Part shown: positions 18,185-26,327 of the stretch, in pieces
How the letters are laid out: every line of letters begins with the position of its first letter
Numbering within the stretch: position 1 is the stretch's first letter
Assembly: GCF_025685685.1 (NCBI RefSeq)
Contig: NZ_JAGSYH010000007.1
Span: 62,001 to 126,000, forward strand
Length of the DNA stretch: 64,000 nt
Direction: 5' to 3'
Origin: Acidicapsa dinghuensis
GTDB taxonomy: Bacteria > Acidobacteriota > Terriglobia > Terriglobales > Acidobacteriaceae
Program-made: the position numbers and the translations under genes
Notes under the pieces: model-generated
What the model was told of the DNA's origin: nothing
The model's input: the letters and a program-made list of their open reading frames with translations, nothing else
The model's database searches: none

Positions 18185-18222
18185 AGCCAGCGCCTCAAGC
18201 CCCTCGGAGTCTTGCCAACATC

Positions 18223-18681
18223 TTACTCTGCGATCGCCTTCTCATAACGAAACCCATGCTGGTTGCGCCCATAGAAGTGCTTTGCAGTGGCTACACTTCT
18301 ATACCCGCATCGCTCATACAAGGCAATCCCCGCGGTATTGGTCTCTTCCACGTGCAGCGCTATACGCAACTTCTCCGCTCTGCGCGCACTCTCCTCTACG
18401 CGTTCCATCAGCTTTCTAGCCACTCCGAGCCCGCGATACTCCGGTAAGACTTCAATCGTCCACACATACGCGGCATCGGCATCATCTTCATCCATCAACG
18501 CCACAATCGCGAATCCGCAAACAATCCCATCGGCAACGCCAATCCATGTCCGGCACAACTCGCTTGTTGTTAGCTCGCATATCAGCCTCTTGCTGAATCG
18601 CACCGGTGGAGCAAAACACTGCTCTTCAATCGCACACACCGCCTTGAAATCCTCTGCCACAAAAAGCCGTGTCTCGATCAT
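18223..18681 (-). CDS. GNAT-family N-acetyltransferase (RimI-like)
   Basis: A 152-residue acetyltransferase. The acetyl-CoA-binding core is clear: VWTIEVLPEYRGLGVARKLME has the V-x-P-x-x-R-G-x-G-x-G/A motif, and AGIALYERCGYRSV is the typical C-terminal strand-helix. Substrate is unknown; the RimI branch acetylates protein N-termini, but small-molecule activity is equally possible. A broken copy of a close relative is found at 20590-20765, sharing the segment CGFAIV ... WTIEV. The upstream neighbour on the same strand is OsmC. Confidence 0.87.
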   Translation of the reverse strand: MIETRLFVAEDFKAVCAIEEQCFAPPVRFSKRLICELTTSELCRTWIGVADGIVCGFAIVALMDEDDADAAYVWTIEVLPEYRGLGVARKLMERVEESARRAEKLRIALHVEETNTAGIALYERCGYRSVATAKHFYGRNQHGFRYEKAIAE

Positions 18682-18792
18682 CTATCTGCCTTCATTCCGG
18701 TACAGCAAAGCCACACAATCTTTACGCCGAAATCTCATCCCGATTGCTATACATCTCTGCCCTCTAACAGAGACAGAACCTAAGCAGCGGAT

Positions 18793-19212
18793 TCAATTCC
18801 CCGGCTCAGCCCAGACAAATTCAATCGGCTTCTGCACATCCGGATGCAGGCTTCGATGCACCGGGCAAGTGTGCGTCGCGCGCTCCAGCTTCACCCGATT
18901 CTCCGCACTCACAACATGCGGCACATGAATCTTGACCCGCAGCGTGTGAATCATGCGCACCGGCACGTTAGCCATCTCTTTTTCTACCGTCGCCGTCGTA
19001 CCAGCCAGCTCGATCTCGAGCGTCCGCGCCATAATCCCCATCACCGTCAGGATGCAGCTGCCAAGCGCAGCCGCTACCAGATCCGTTGGCGAAAAGCTTT
19101 CGCCACGACCTTGATTATCCTTCGGCGCATCGGTTGTCAGCATTGTTCCCGATGGCCCATGCACCGCCTTGCAATGCAGATCCCCCTGATATTCCAGCTC
19201 GATAGAAACCAT
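18793..19212 (-). CDS. OsmC-family peroxiredoxin-like protein
   Basis: A 139-residue OsmC/Ohr-family protein with GAGGA 6 bases before the ATG. The two redox cysteines are present in AAALGSCILTVMGI and in THTCPVHRSL, and the upstream ESFSPTDLV block is typical of the OsmC branch rather than Ohr. Such proteins reduce organic hydroperoxides in the cytoplasm with thiol donors. The C-terminal half is the usual alpha/beta domain. It is probably expressed separately, since a terminator (19288-19330) lies just upstream on this strand. Confidence 0.9.
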   Translation of the reverse strand: MVSIELEYQGDLHCKAVHGPSGTMLTTDAPKDNQGRGESFSPTDLVAAALGSCILTVMGIMARTLEIELAGTTATVEKEMANVPVRMIHTLRVKIHVPHVVSAENRVKLERATHTCPVHRSLHPDVQKPIEFVWAEPGN

Positions 19213-19287
19213 ATCTATTCCTCAAAGAAAATCGCCTCAACACAGGCACGAAAGCGATCAGAATTCATCTGCCCTGCAGCTATACGC

Positions 19288-19330
19288 AAAAAAAGCCCGG
19301 CGCCCCTCAAGTATTGCAGGGGCACCGGGC
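19288..19330 (-). terminator. Rho-independent terminator, minus strand
   Basis: On the minus strand a strong stem GCCCGGTGCCCCT/AGGGGCGCCGGGC is followed by a run of seven T. It lies directly downstream of the pfkA remnant, so it is probably the original terminator of that lost gene copy. Confidence 0.88.
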
Positions 19331-19340
19331 ACGTGAGAAC

Positions 19341-19470
19341 CGAAGCTTGACCTTCGCCTCAAGATCTCTGATCACGTCAAAGAATCGCTGATCCAACCGG
19401 CGATTCGTCGCAATCACCTCTTAGATCGCGATGTCCGCGCCCTTCAGCAAAATCATCGGCACCCAGAATC
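19341..19470 (-). pseudogene. Remnant of a second phosphofructokinase gene (3' end only)
   Basis: Bases 19341-19420 match 20911-20990, the end of the intact pfkA, at 70 of 80 positions. Read on the minus strand the fragment encodes EVIATNRRLDQRFFDVIRDLEAKV, shown here as EVIATNRRLDQR and FFDVIRDLEAKV, against EAIATNRRLDQR and FFDVISDLEAKV in the intact protein. A TAA interrupts the frame where the functional gene has the Lys of IKEA, a six-base gap follows, and the original stop is lost. Similarity fades beyond about 19470. No start or catalytic part is present, so this is a degraded duplicate. Confidence 0.88.
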
Positions 19471-19654
19471 TGGAACCAACCTTCCCGTCGCAAAGCTCAG
19501 TCCAGACCATTTTTTTGAAGCTGATTTAACGTAGAAATAACAGCTTTAAGGCATACCAGGCCTTGAGTATGTAAGCTGGCTTTGAACGCCGTGTCATCGT
19601 GTACAGTGATTCAGAAAATGCATTCAGCCAACCAGGAGGCGTGACTGGAATCCT

Positions 19655-20476
19655 ATGCAGCAATTGGCTTACGACGACAACTGGCCTGAGTTATGGAAAT
19701 ATACCTTTATCTACGATTCGTTGGAGTTGTGGGGAAGCCGGAAAGATCTAGGCTATAGCTACCAATATCGAAACCGGCATCAATGGATTCTGAACGCTGT
19801 AGAGGAATTACTGCCTTCCGGAAGTGAAATCCTCGATGTAGCTGGCGCCAGCGGCAACTTCACGTTGCCTCTTGCAGAGAAGGGATATCGCCTGACGTGG
19901 AATGACCTGCGAATCGATATGGCCGGTCTGGTCCAAAAAAAATATGAATTTGGCCAGATCGACTATGTGCCTGGGAATATCTTCGAACTCGCCGATACCT
20001 GGGCTGGTCGCTTCGATGGAGTTCTCGCTACGGAAGTGATCGAGCACTTTGCCCATCCTGATCAATTCCTCCAGGTCGCCGCAAAAATACTCAAACCCGG
20101 CGGTTTTCTGTTCTTAAGCACTCCAAATGGCCGGTACTTCCGATTTAATCTTCCCCGCTTCAGTGATTGTCCCGATCCGTCAGCCTTTGAGGCCGTACAA
20201 TTCAAACCCAATTCCGACGGCCATATTTTCCTTTTGGACATCGAAGAATGCCGGATGCTTGGTGACAAGGCCGGCCTCAGGACCGAGCGCATTGATCTGA
20301 TGTCTAACCCACTCACCAGAGGCCACGTGAAACTGGGCAAACTGCTACCTTATCTTCCCGAATCCCTTGTTCTGACCCTCGAATCGGGAACTCGCAAGCT
20401 TCCCCGCCCGTTGCGCGATAAATTGCATTGTCAGATGACCACAGTGATGCGAAAACCTGCCGCTTCAGCCCACTAG
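19655..20476 (+). CDS. Class I SAM-dependent methyltransferase
   Basis: A 273-residue protein preceded by AGGAGGC about 12 bases before the ATG. Motif I is present as EILDVAGASGNFTLPLA (usual E/D-x-G-x-G-x-G, here with Ala-Ser at the turn). GVLATEVIEHFAHPDQFL is motif II/post II, and LKPGGFLFLSTPNG is motif III, in the style of UbiG-like methyltransferases. The acceptor is unknown. It is the only plus-strand gene in an otherwise minus-strand stretch, has lower GC, and sits exactly between the pfkA and GNAT fragments, which suggests transfer into a duplicated region. Confidence 0.85.
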   Translation: MQQLAYDDNWPELWKYTFIYDSLELWGSRKDLGYSYQYRNRHQWILNAVEELLPSGSEILDVAGASGNFTLPLAEKGYRLTWNDLRIDMAGLVQKKYEFGQIDYVPGNIFELADTWAGRFDGVLATEVIEHFAHPDQFLQVAAKILKPGGFLFLSTPNGRYFRFNLPRFSDCPDPSAFEAVQFKPNSDGHIFLLDIEECRMLGDKAGLRTERIDLMSNPLTRGHVKLGKLLPYLPESLVLTLESGTRKLPRPLRDKLHCQMTTVMRKPAASAH

Positions 20477-20589
20477 TACTTGCCAATCACTTGGCATCCG
20501 TAGGCCTATCGAAGATTTGCTTTCTTTGAAGCAGCCCGCACTGATCGCGATTACATAGATTCTGCGCAATCCTGCAGAACCCTCAACCT

Positions 20590-20765
20590 GCTTTCATAAA
20601 AACGTGATCGCGCTCGCCATCTGTACCGCTCAAATACTTCAATAGTCCAGGCATCCATCGCGCCTGCCTCTTCTTCGTGCAGCTCACAATCGCAAAACCT
20701 GCTGGAGTATCGTCCAAAAGACCAACAAGAGTCCAGCAGCTCAGGTCCATCCTGAGAGACAGTAG
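20590..20765 (-). pseudogene. Frameshifted GNAT acetyltransferase fragment
   Basis: On the minus strand one frame reads LSCWTLVGLLDDTPAGFAIV, and after a shift the next frame reads EEEAGAMDAWTIEVFERYRW. Joined, these follow the intact GNAT at 18223 (LCRTWIGVADGIVCGFAIV, then AAYVWTIEVLPEYRG). The frameshift, missing ends and lack of a start make it a remnant. It lies directly downstream of pfkA on the same strand, mirroring the order of the pfkA remnant, OsmC and intact GNAT further left. Confidence 0.75.
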
Positions 20766-20775
20766 CATCCCTCTG

Positions 20776-20808
20776 TTAAAACGAAGAGGAGGCGCAGAGC
20801 GCCTCCTC
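20776..20808 (-). terminator. Rho-independent terminator after pfkA
   Basis: A perfect 10-base stem GAGGAGGCGC/GCGCCTCCTC with loop AGA on the plus strand; read on the minus strand it is followed by TTCGTTTTAAC. It lies about 110 bases downstream of the pfkA stop. Confidence 0.8.
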
Positions 20809-20917
20809 GATTACATACACAACAGGCAGATCAGGTTCTTCAAATGGCTGTACCGTCACAATTGGATCTGACTCAAGTACCGCCGCTCGAATCTTTCTCC
20901 GCTTTCCTGATCCGAAG

Positions 20918-21952
20918 CTAGACCTTCGCTTCAAGATCACTGATCACATCAAAGAACCGCTGATCCAGCCGCCGGTTCGTCGCAATCGCTTCCTTGATGG
21001 TGATATCCGTGATATCGGTGCCCTTCAGCACTGCAATGCGGCCCCACTTCTGCTCATGCACCATATCGATCGCATGCAGGCCGTAACGCTGCCCCAGCAA
21101 TCGGTCATACGGCGTCGGAGAACCGCCGCGCTGCGTATGCCCTAGGTTCACCGAACGCGTCTCGAAGCCAGTCTTCTTCTCGATCAGCTTGGCCAGAGCA
21201 TCGCCGATACCGGAAAGCCGAACATGCCCAAATGAATCCAGCTCAGAGGTTCCAGTCACCTGGCCGCCTTCTGGCAGATGGCATCCCTCAGCCACCACAA
21301 CCAGGCCATACGTCTTTCCGCGATCGTAGTTGTACTTCAGCAGCGCTGCCACATGATCGATATCGATCGGCTTCTCCGGCACCAGTACCACATCCGCGCC
21401 ACCCGCAACACCAGAGGCGTAAGCAATCCAGCCCGCATCCCGGCCCATCACCTCAATCACAATCACGCGGTTGTGTGAGTCCGCCGTCGTACGAATGCGA
21501 TCCACAGCTTCCGTTGCAATCGACACAGCTGTGTCAAAACCAAACGTCGCATCCGTTCCATTGATGTCATTGTCGATCGTCTTCGGCACGCCCACGCCCG
21601 GAATACCCGCATCCGTCAACGCCAGCGTCACCGACTGCGTATCATCGCCGCCCAGCGCAATCAGCGCATCGATCTTGTTCGCCTTCAGGACCGATTCTAC
21701 CTGCTCGATGCCGCCAGGGATCTTCTTCACATTCGTTCTCGAAGAGTGCAGAATCGTGCCGCCCTGCAGTTGAATCCCATCAATCCGCTCCAGCGTCAAT
21801 GGAATCCATTTGTTATCCAGCACACCGCGCCAGCCATTCAAAAATCCAACAAACTCATCGCCGTACTTGTTGATGCCCTTCTTCACAGCGGCGTAGATCA
21901 CCGCATTCAACCCCGGGCAGTCTCCGCCACCCGTCAACAGCGCAACTCGCAT
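20918..21952 (-). CDS. 6-phosphofructokinase, predicted pyrophosphate-dependent
   Basis: A 344-residue PfkA-family enzyme that phosphorylates fructose 6-phosphate at C1. TGGGDCPGLNAVI is the N-terminal phosphate loop; PKTIDNDINGTD holds the catalytic Asp; IEVMGRDAGWIA and the C-terminal LGHTQRGGSPTPYDR bind fructose phosphate. In E. coli numbering, which coincides with this protein's own, residue 104 is Asp (GGDD instead of GGDG) and residue 124 is Lys (VPKTID instead of PGTID). These two substitutions mark PPi-dependent enzymes, which work reversibly in glycolysis and gluconeogenesis. This is a prediction from signature residues. A decayed second copy lies at 19341. Confidence 0.9.
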   Translation of the reverse strand: MRVALLTGGGDCPGLNAVIYAAVKKGINKYGDEFVGFLNGWRGVLDNKWIPLTLERIDGIQLQGGTILHSSRTNVKKIPGGIEQVESVLKANKIDALIALGGDDTQSVTLALTDAGIPGVGVPKTIDNDINGTDATFGFDTAVSIATEAVDRIRTTADSHNRVIVIEVMGRDAGWIAYASGVAGGADVVLVPEKPIDIDHVAALLKYNYDRGKTYGLVVVAEGCHLPEGGQVTGTSELDSFGHVRLSGIGDALAKLIEKKTGFETRSVNLGHTQRGGSPTPYDRLLGQRYGLHAIDMVHEQKWGRIAVLKGTDITDITIKEAIATNRRLDQRFFDVISDLEAKV

Positions 21953-22081
21953 CGTTACTCTCCTTGAATTTGCCCTGCAAAGACTGGGAACATGTCATCG
22001 AGGGCGTCGTTGACAGTGTAATCGCTCAGCCTCGGATGGCTGGTTCGAAACAGCTCTTCAAGTACCCGGAACAGTCTGCGC

Positions 22082-24211
22082 TCAATACTGCCAGTTCACA
22101 TTCACCGCACCGGTTCCACTTGCAGGCACCGTATAGGAATGATTCGTTCCGTTCTCCCACACCACATTTCCATTCCCCTGAATATCGATAAACTTGAACT
22201 GCACCGTCTGCCCCGCAGGTAGGCTCACGTTCAAAAACCAATTGGGATAATTCGGCGTCAACATCGGCCCAACCGCCGTCTGAAACGTCGTTCCCCAGCT
22301 GCCCAGCTCCACCGTGTTCCCCGTCACAAAAATGTAGTCTCCAGGCTGCGTCGGCGTCGCATTGTTCACCGTAAATGTCACTGGAACCAGCTTCCCCGTC
22401 AGCACCGTGAACGCAATCGTATTCGCTGCCGCGCCCACGCTGTTCTTCAACTGCACGTTATAGCTCCCACTGCTCACCGATGGCACTGTAAACGTCACCG
22501 AAGTATTCGACCAGCTCTGAATCGCCGCCGCAGTCGATCCAAACAGTACCGTTCCCTTCACCACGCCAAAACCATCACCCGCGATGGTCACTGTCATCCC
22601 TGGCTGCCCTACCCACGGCCCAATCGAACCCACCTCCGGAGCCGTCGCATTCGCCTGCACTTGCCATACCGCAACACTGTGCGGTGCAATCGTAAAATTC
22701 CCCGCCGGATTATTCCCTCCCGACCCAGCCGTCACCGTCAGCGCGCTGCCGCTTTGCAATCCACCAAGATAATCCGTGTAATTTCCAACGGGCAGCGCCG
22801 TGTACAATCCCGTCACTGGATAACTCGCCGTATCGCTCTTATTAATCGCCACCAACACCACATCATTAAAGAACTGCCGCTCGTAGATATACACATCACT
22901 GCTGATCCATCGCTGCTTCCATGTCCCATACCCAACCGCATCGTTCGCCTGCCGTAGCCCCGCAAGCTTTGTGATGATCTTGTAAGCCGCTGTCGTCGTA
23001 TCGAACGCAGACATCCAAACACGGTTATACGGATCAGTCCCTGGATTTCCATCCGACCCCGTCGAGTTATTGAACAAGTACTGCTCATCTCCATAGAAAA
23101 CAATCGGAATCCCACGGCAAGTCAGCAAAAAAGCCAAAGCCTCCTGCAGCCGGTTCTGGTTGTTATTCAGCGTCAACAACCGCGATTCATCCTGGCTGTC
23201 AAAGAACGTCACCAGATCATTCGGTGATGTAAAACTCGCGTTCTCCGTCCCAATCGTCGAGTCAATTTCCTGAAATCCGTTGCCATACCCAAACACATCG
23301 CGAATCGCCGTGTTCAGCGGAAAATCCAGCAGTGAAATCCCGCTGCGATTCGCAAACTTCACCGAGTCCGCATACAGCGGATCGCTTGTATTCGTCTGCA
23401 TCCACTCGCCATACAAAAAACTCGGCGCGTTGTTGAAGACCGCGTTCGCAAACGAATACTCCCATCCCCACGTCACATGCTTCACCGCATCCAGCCGGAA
23501 GGCATCCACGTGATGCGCCTGCAACTGTGCCGCCGCACCCTTCAGATACGCGTCCACCGTGGAGTTTTCCTGATTCAGGTCCGTCAGGTCATCCAGCGTC
23601 AAATACTGCAACTGATATCGATCGTTGAAGTCTCCAATATCCGGATTGTGATGAAATATCCCGTTCGCATCATTCGCCGCCGAAGCCATGAACGCGCCTT
23701 GGTTATACAGCGCACCATTCTCGCCACAGTTATCCGGATTCGAATGATTGTTTGCCTCATCCACAATCAACTTCATCCCACCTGCGTGCATCGCCGTCAC
23801 CAGCGCATCCAGCGCTGCAAACGAATTCGAGTTATCCCCGAAATGCTCCTCCACATTCATGAAGTCGCGATTCCAATACGCGTGATACGGAGCCGACACC
23901 ACCGAACCACCGCAGTTCAGATTCTCGTTATTCACCACCGGCGACACCCAGATCGCCGTCGCTCCCATCCCCTGGATATACGCCAGCTTTTGCTGCACAC
24001 CAGCCAGATCCCCACCCCAGTACGCGTGCCAGTTCGTATGGGTCGCATCAAACAACCCCGGACTCTCCGCAGGATTATCGTTCGTCGCATCCCCATCAAA
24101 GAAACGATCCGTAACAACCTGATAGATAACCTGCTTCTTGAAGTCCTGGGCTCTCAGACCAACAGCAACACCCACAATGGCAACGATGACAGAGAACGTA
24201 GAAATGCGCAT
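22082..24211 (-). CDS. Secreted GH13 enzyme with IPT/TIG and CBM20 domains (CGTase-like layout)
   Basis: A 709-residue protein. The ATG at 24211 has AAAGGGAG upstream and starts a signal peptide (STFSVIVAIVGVAVGLRAQ). The order is the GH13 barrel (about 22-400), domain C, an IPT/TIG domain beginning near GSIGPWVGQPGMTVTIAG, and a C-terminal CBM20 starch-binding domain (VPVTFTVNNATPTQPGDYIF). That is the A-B-C-D-E layout of cyclodextrin glucanotransferases and maltogenic amylases. Catalytic Asp is in DAFRLDAVKH, the acid Glu in FLYGEWMQ and the third Asp in FFDSQDESRL. The histidine normally before that Asp is Gln here. Product (cyclodextrins or maltose) is not deducible. Confidence 0.9.
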   Translation of the reverse strand: MRISTFSVIVAIVGVAVGLRAQDFKKQVIYQVVTDRFFDGDATNDNPAESPGLFDATHTNWHAYWGGDLAGVQQKLAYIQGMGATAIWVSPVVNNENLNCGGSVVSAPYHAYWNRDFMNVEEHFGDNSNSFAALDALVTAMHAGGMKLIVDEANNHSNPDNCGENGALYNQGAFMASAANDANGIFHHNPDIGDFNDRYQLQYLTLDDLTDLNQENSTVDAYLKGAAAQLQAHHVDAFRLDAVKHVTWGWEYSFANAVFNNAPSFLYGEWMQTNTSDPLYADSVKFANRSGISLLDFPLNTAIRDVFGYGNGFQEIDSTIGTENASFTSPNDLVTFFDSQDESRLLTLNNNQNRLQEALAFLLTCRGIPIVFYGDEQYLFNNSTGSDGNPGTDPYNRVWMSAFDTTTAAYKIITKLAGLRQANDAVGYGTWKQRWISSDVYIYERQFFNDVVLVAINKSDTASYPVTGLYTALPVGNYTDYLGGLQSGSALTVTAGSGGNNPAGNFTIAPHSVAVWQVQANATAPEVGSIGPWVGQPGMTVTIAGDGFGVVKGTVLFGSTAAAIQSWSNTSVTFTVPSVSSGSYNVQLKNSVGAAANTIAFTVLTGKLVPVTFTVNNATPTQPGDYIFVTGNTVELGSWGTTFQTAVGPMLTPNYPNWFLNVSLPAGQTVQFKFIDIQGNGNVVWENGTNHSYTVPASGTGAVNVNWQY

Positions 24212-24375
24212 GGCATGACTCCCTTTGCAATGGAATCGAAAAACCCGCACCACACAGAATGAGAAGAGATTTGCGAAAATTTGCGCAGCTACGAAGTAGC
24301 TCACACACCCGATAGAAGTGTTGCCCTGAAACTAGGTGACGTCAAGCAGAGCAGCGTTTCCCACTATCTCCAAAG

Positions 24376-25566
24376 TCACACAGTGTACCGTCCGCTCAGA
24401 TAACTCAGCAGCTCCGTAATCCCGGCCGCAAACTCTTGTAACGGAGCCAGTAAACTCACCACTAACCATCCCGATTCAGCCATCCCGAAGAAATGCCCCG
24501 GGTGCACCCAAACCCCACAATCCAGCAACTCCAGCGCCGTTACCTCATCCAACTGCGTCGCCGGAATTCGTAACACCACGTACCATCCACCCTCCACCGC
24601 CAACCTGCTTACAAGCCCTTCGCCGCGCGCCGCGCTTGCTGCAATCTGCAGGTCCAGCTCAGCAAGATTGCCCACAACCCGCTCTCGAATCTGCCCCTGC
24701 ATCTCCTCACGCCGCTCCAGCCACACTGGCAGCGCCCTCTGCACCGGTGCATTCATCGAAAGAAACGTATCCGCCACCACTTCCAGCCGTGCCATCGCCT
24801 CGCGCCATCCCGGCCCATCCGCGACAATCCATGCCGCCTTCACCTGCGGCAATCCACAAATCTTGCTGATGCCGCTTACCACAAACACCGGCACACCGAT
24901 ATCCCTTTTGAGAAACGTCTCCCGATCCTGCTCATCCCCGCTCATAAGCGCGTAATCGAGAAACACTTCATCCACAATCAACGCCACGCCATGTTCGCGG
25001 CACACGCGCCCAATCTCCTCAGCTTCTGCACCCTTCGTAAAATGCCCCGTCGGATTATTCGGATGCACCAGCACCAGCGCTTTTGTACGCGGCGTGATCC
25101 GTCTCTCCAATTCCGCCACATCCAACTGCCAGCCAAAGTCATACACCAGCGGAGCAGCCTCCAGCTCCACGCACTCCGCCCTCGCCAGAAAATCAAACAG
25201 CGGATAGCTCGGCTGCTGCGCCAACACCACATCTCCCGGATCGCACAGCAGCTTGAAGAGATAACTGTAAGCCTCGCTCGTGCTTGTAGTCAGCACAACC
25301 TGCTCCGCATCAACCTCGGCGCCAAGCTCCGCATAGTATCGGCACACCGCCTCCCGCGCTGCCACGCTCCCTTTTGGATTCGGATCGTAGTCGAGTGCTC
25401 GCGCATCCGCCAGCGGAGCCAGCAGATCCTCCGCATACGCAAACCCTGCGCGCGTCGGATTAGAAGCCGTCAAATCCATTACCGGCAGCCCCTGCGCCCT
25501 GCGCTCACGATATGCCTGCGCCATCTCGCTCTCGTCCGTATCCCACTCTGTGCGCTTCGAAAACAT
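24376..25566 (-). CDS. Class I/II pyridoxal-phosphate aminotransferase
   Basis: A 396-residue fold-type I PLP enzyme. MDLTASNPTRAGF near the N-terminus, LVHPNNPTGHFTKG (the N-N-P-T-G motif), LIVDEVFLDYAL (Asp that pairs with the PLP nitrogen) and VSGISKICGLPQVKAAWIV (the Schiff-base Lys, S-x-x-K-x-x-x-x-x-x) are in the right order. It resembles the MalY/aspartate-aminotransferase-like group. The amino donor and acceptor cannot be assigned. It stands alone between the amylase and the HAD gene, with no operon partner. Confidence 0.9.
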   Translation of the reverse strand: MFSKRTEWDTDESEMAQAYRERRAQGLPVMDLTASNPTRAGFAYAEDLLAPLADARALDYDPNPKGSVAAREAVCRYYAELGAEVDAEQVVLTTSTSEAYSYLFKLLCDPGDVVLAQQPSYPLFDFLARAECVELEAAPLVYDFGWQLDVAELERRITPRTKALVLVHPNNPTGHFTKGAEAEEIGRVCREHGVALIVDEVFLDYALMSGDEQDRETFLKRDIGVPVFVVSGISKICGLPQVKAAWIVADGPGWREAMARLEVVADTFLSMNAPVQRALPVWLERREEMQGQIRERVVGNLAELDLQIAASAARGEGLVSRLAVEGGWYVVLRIPATQLDEVTALELLDCGVWVHPGHFFGMAESGWLVVSLLAPLQEFAAGITELLSYLSGRYTV

Positions 25567-25673
25567 CGTCTGCTTACTACCCCTCTGTTACAACTTCGTG
25601 ATCATCAGCCTCATCAAGCACAATAACAGCAGGCCGCTTTCCATCTTCCGGCCCTTACATAAAGGAGATCACG

Positions 25674-26327
25674 TTGCCCCTACGCGCGGTTGTCTTCGAC
25701 TACGGCATGGTCCTCAGCGGCCCGCCTCACCTTGAGGCTCGGCAGGAGCTCATGCGCATCACCGGCCTTTCCGAGGCAGACCTCGAGCGCTATTACTGGG
25801 TCGACCGCCACGCCTACGACCGCGGCGATCTCACCGGGCTCGCCTTCTGGCAGCGCCTCGTCGCCGCTGCGGGCCTGCCACTCTCTGCCGCGCAAATCGA
25901 CGAGCTCAATAGCTGGGACGCTCGCATGTGGACCACCACCAACCCCGCTACCCTCGCCTGGCACAAGCAGCTCAAAGCCGCAGGCTTCCGCACCGGCATC
26001 TTGTCGAACATGGGCGACTCCGTCCTCGAAAGCATCCTCGAAAACTTCGCCTGGGTCGAAGATTTCGACGTCCTCATCTGGAGCTTCCAGCACAACATGG
26101 CCAAACCCGAGCCATCGATCTACAAGTTATTGTTAGATCGCCTCGAAACCGCTCCCCAAGAAACCCTCTTTCTCGACGACAAGCTCGAAAACATCGAAGC
26201 TGCACGCGAACTCGGCATCATCGCCCTGCAGTTCTCCACCATCGATCAGCTCCGTCAGGATCTCCTCGACACAGGCCTCGATTCCGACCTGCCTCTCCCA
26301 GCTCTCGACACGACCGATATCCCTTAG
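25674..26327 (+). CDS. HAD-superfamily hydrolase (subfamily IA, YihX-like)
   Basis: A 217-residue protein starting at a TTG with AAGGAG 8 bases upstream. Motif I is VVFDYGMVLS, in which the usual second Asp of DxD is Gly, as in YihX/epoxide-hydrolase-like HADs with a DxG motif. Motif II appears as TGILSNMGDS, and motif III/IV as KPEPSIYKLLL with ETLFLDDKLENIEAA. The typical cap helices lie between motifs I and II. Substrates of this branch are sugar phosphates or unknown. Its stop overlaps by 4 bases the stop of the convergent sensor kinase gene. Confidence 0.86.
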   Translation: MPLRAVVFDYGMVLSGPPHLEARQELMRITGLSEADLERYYWVDRHAYDRGDLTGLAFWQRLVAAAGLPLSAAQIDELNSWDARMWTTTNPATLAWHKQLKAAGFRTGILSNMGDSVLESILENFAWVEDFDVLIWSFQHNMAKPEPSIYKLLLDRLETAPQETLFLDDKLENIEAARELGIIALQFSTIDQLRQDLLDTGLDSDLPLPALDTTDIP

